Positions 54,401 through 57,400 of a stretch of DNA of 64,000 nucleotides are shown piece after piece. The notes under the pieces are model-generated. The model had not been told where the DNA came from, made no database searches, and was given only the letters and a program-made list of their open reading frames with translations. Source of the DNA: Spodoptera frugiperda (Eukaryota > Arthropoda > Insecta > Lepidoptera > Noctuidae); contig NC_064225.1 of the NCBI RefSeq assembly GCF_023101765.2, forward strand, positions 5,208,001 through 5,272,000, in the 5' to 3' direction. Both the position numbers and the translations under genes were made by a program. Position 1 is the stretch's first letter. The number at the start of each line of letters is the position of its first letter.

Positions 54401-57400
54401 TTAATGAAAATTTAAATATACCATGTTCGTACAATGCCTGTTTAGTATCTGAAAATTCAGGTTTCTTGTTTTATCCACAACGAAGTTATAGGCGGTCGAA
54501 ATTGGCCTGAATGGTTTCGAGAAAAAGATGGTACGGCCGTGACGCTTTTTTTTGTTCGACTTATACAGATAAAAGTATTATTAGATTATAAGTCATTGTT
54601 TTGTTACCTGCTTATTAACTATATAAAAATAATTAAAAACAGATTTTAATAATGTAACTATTTTTTTTAATGCAATTCCTAACAGTGATGGTTAGGTGCT
54701 GATAATTGGGTTGCTCTATGCTAGTAATTGGTGGAGATGGTGCCAGTAAATGGTGACAGACCCATTTTTTATTCTTACTTGTCTAAATAATCTTGGATAG
54801 AGGTCAATCATGTTTTTCTTTTATTATCGTCTTCCTTATTAAATATTATAACTATAAAATTTGCCTTAACGAACAAAAGCCTTTTTTTCACAATAATAAA
54901 TTGGCTTAAATTGGGACTAACTCTTAAAGTGCTGATAATTGGGTAGTTTACCCTATATGAATTTAGACAAAGATTAACCGAAGGAAACTGACAGTTAGCT
55001 CACTATAATGACATAATTATGCAAGTTTCCTTTAGGTTAGTTTATTAGTTCCACACTGCTTATTATTTGCATAGAGGGCGGTTGTGTGCACAATTTCAAA
55101 TTTTTTAAAATCTAAGAATACCGTTATTGGAAAGCTGAATAAAACTTTACTATATTTAGGAAATTTTACAAGAAGGTTTTGGTCGCTTATAGCAGCTGAT
55201 TGCTCATTACAATTTGACTCTCAGCTAGCAAACTACAGTAACATAATTGTGCATGTTAAGTTAAGGTTAGTTTATTAGTACCATACTGCTCATTATTTGC
55301 ATAGAGGGCGGTGCTGTGCACAATTTCAAATTGCTTACCATCTGCGAATACCGTTATTTGAAAGCTGAATATTATGTTACTCAGTATAGGAAATTTTACA
55401 AGAAGGTTTTGGACACGTAGTAGCTGATTGCTTATTACAATTTGACCCTCAGCTAGCACACTACAGTAACATAATTATGCAAGTTATCTTTAGGTTAGTT
55501 TATTAGTTCCTTACTGCTTATTATTATGTATAGAGGGCGGTGGTGTGCCCAATTTCAAATTCCTTAACATTTGAGAGTACCAATATCGGAAAGCTGAATA
55601 AAACGTTACTCAGTTTAGGAAATTTTACAAGAAGGTCTTGGACACGTAGCTGCTGATTGCTCATTACAATTTGACCTTTAGCTAGTTTATATCTTAATTC
55701 ATACCTACAGGTCTAATTTAACGCTGTGGTCTTAGTGTTTACTATGTATTTATGTAGGCAGACTTAGATTTCAACCACAACCACTAAGGCTGAGTATATA
55801 GGCGACCTTGCTTACAATCTGTCACTTTGAGACCATTATTAAACATTAAGATTCTATTGCTTTATACATTTTGTATGAGATTTGAGTAGTTGGCGAGTTT
55901 TTGGTATTGAAAAGCTCTGAGTTTGACTAGGTGATAGACATCTTCATGTATATCATACCTATCCTAACAGGGTGGTACTGTTTTGCGCCGGAGCTGCGGA
56001 CAACGTAACAGGTTACCGGGGCTCCGGCTCAAAGCAGGAAAAAGAACGGGGTGGATTTTAGTCAGTAAGAGTCTCCCTCCCGCCTCACCCAAGGCGGGAG
56101 AAGTCATTGGTTTTTTTCCCTCTCAAAAAAGGTAATGTTTTACGGCTCAAGTTTAGAATCGATTTCAACCGAGGAATCTTTAGATCGATTTAGGTTTTCG
56201 ATACATTGTCAAAATTCTGAATTAAGATCGGTAGTTCATTTCATGTTTACGAATATAAACCCTTAATTGGTTTGCTATATGTGACTTAGTAAATTACCTA
56301 TCTGTAATGTTATTTACTTTGTAATTAATAAAATAATTAGGTAATTATGCTTTTAGATTACGTATCACTACATAGATTAATATATTTGTTTACCTTAGTT
56401 ACTTATCATGTAACGTGTGTTTTAAACCCGAAATAGGTAGTCGGTATGCATATAGTAACAGATTTCATCATTAGGTCCCATCTAACAGGCGGTGAGCCTA
56501 TTATCTTTTTTATGATATAAGCCGGTAAACGTGGGGACGGATCCTGATAGTAAGCAATCGCTGTCCATGGACACCCGAAACATCAGAAGCGTTACAAAGT
56601 GCGTTGCCGGCCCTTGGCCATTCACACCCAAAACACCCGGTCGAAAGGCCGGTCGTGAATTTGAGGGCTGTTGGGGAATCGGGTATTGGGATTACACCGA
56701 TTAGCTGGCCCATTCGTGCCGAAGCATAGCTTTCCCACACTTATACTTACAAGTTGCACAGTACCTGACACCGTGCTTTTACAGAAAAACAAAAAAAAAA
56801 AAAACTCCTAGTAAACCTAAATCATGATTCGGCGATAGAATTCAACACCCAATGCGCGGCCAACACACTTATGACCATTTTGACCATGAGGCAGATAAAT
56901 ATCAGTAACAGGATAAACAAGGAAGTTTCAATTCAAAACTTAATCAAGTGCTTCGTAGATAAGACTTTAAATTCTCTACATCACATGCATGTGACTACAG
57001 TTATATATGTACATACATAATAACCTAACTAAACTTATGTAACAATAACTTATCATTAACAAACTCGACTCGACTTTTTATCAACTTTTAAGAAGTTCAT
57101 GAATGAATGAATAATGTAAAGATACGAAGATATATAAGTATAGCGAATGAAATTATCTGTAGGATTCTATGTGATATTCTTTTGATGAAGGAAAGAAATC
57201 CACATGGTTTAAATTATGGAAATCAAACTGCTTAATATTGACAAAACTGATTATAAACTTCTCTATGCATATGCAGAAGTTCTTCTTAACACACATGGTT
57301 TTCACGAACAAAACTTTTATAATTTCTAGCGTGTTATCATAAAAGCAAGACTTAGATAGCTCCTAATACTAGTATTACAAGAATTACACTTTTATATCTA

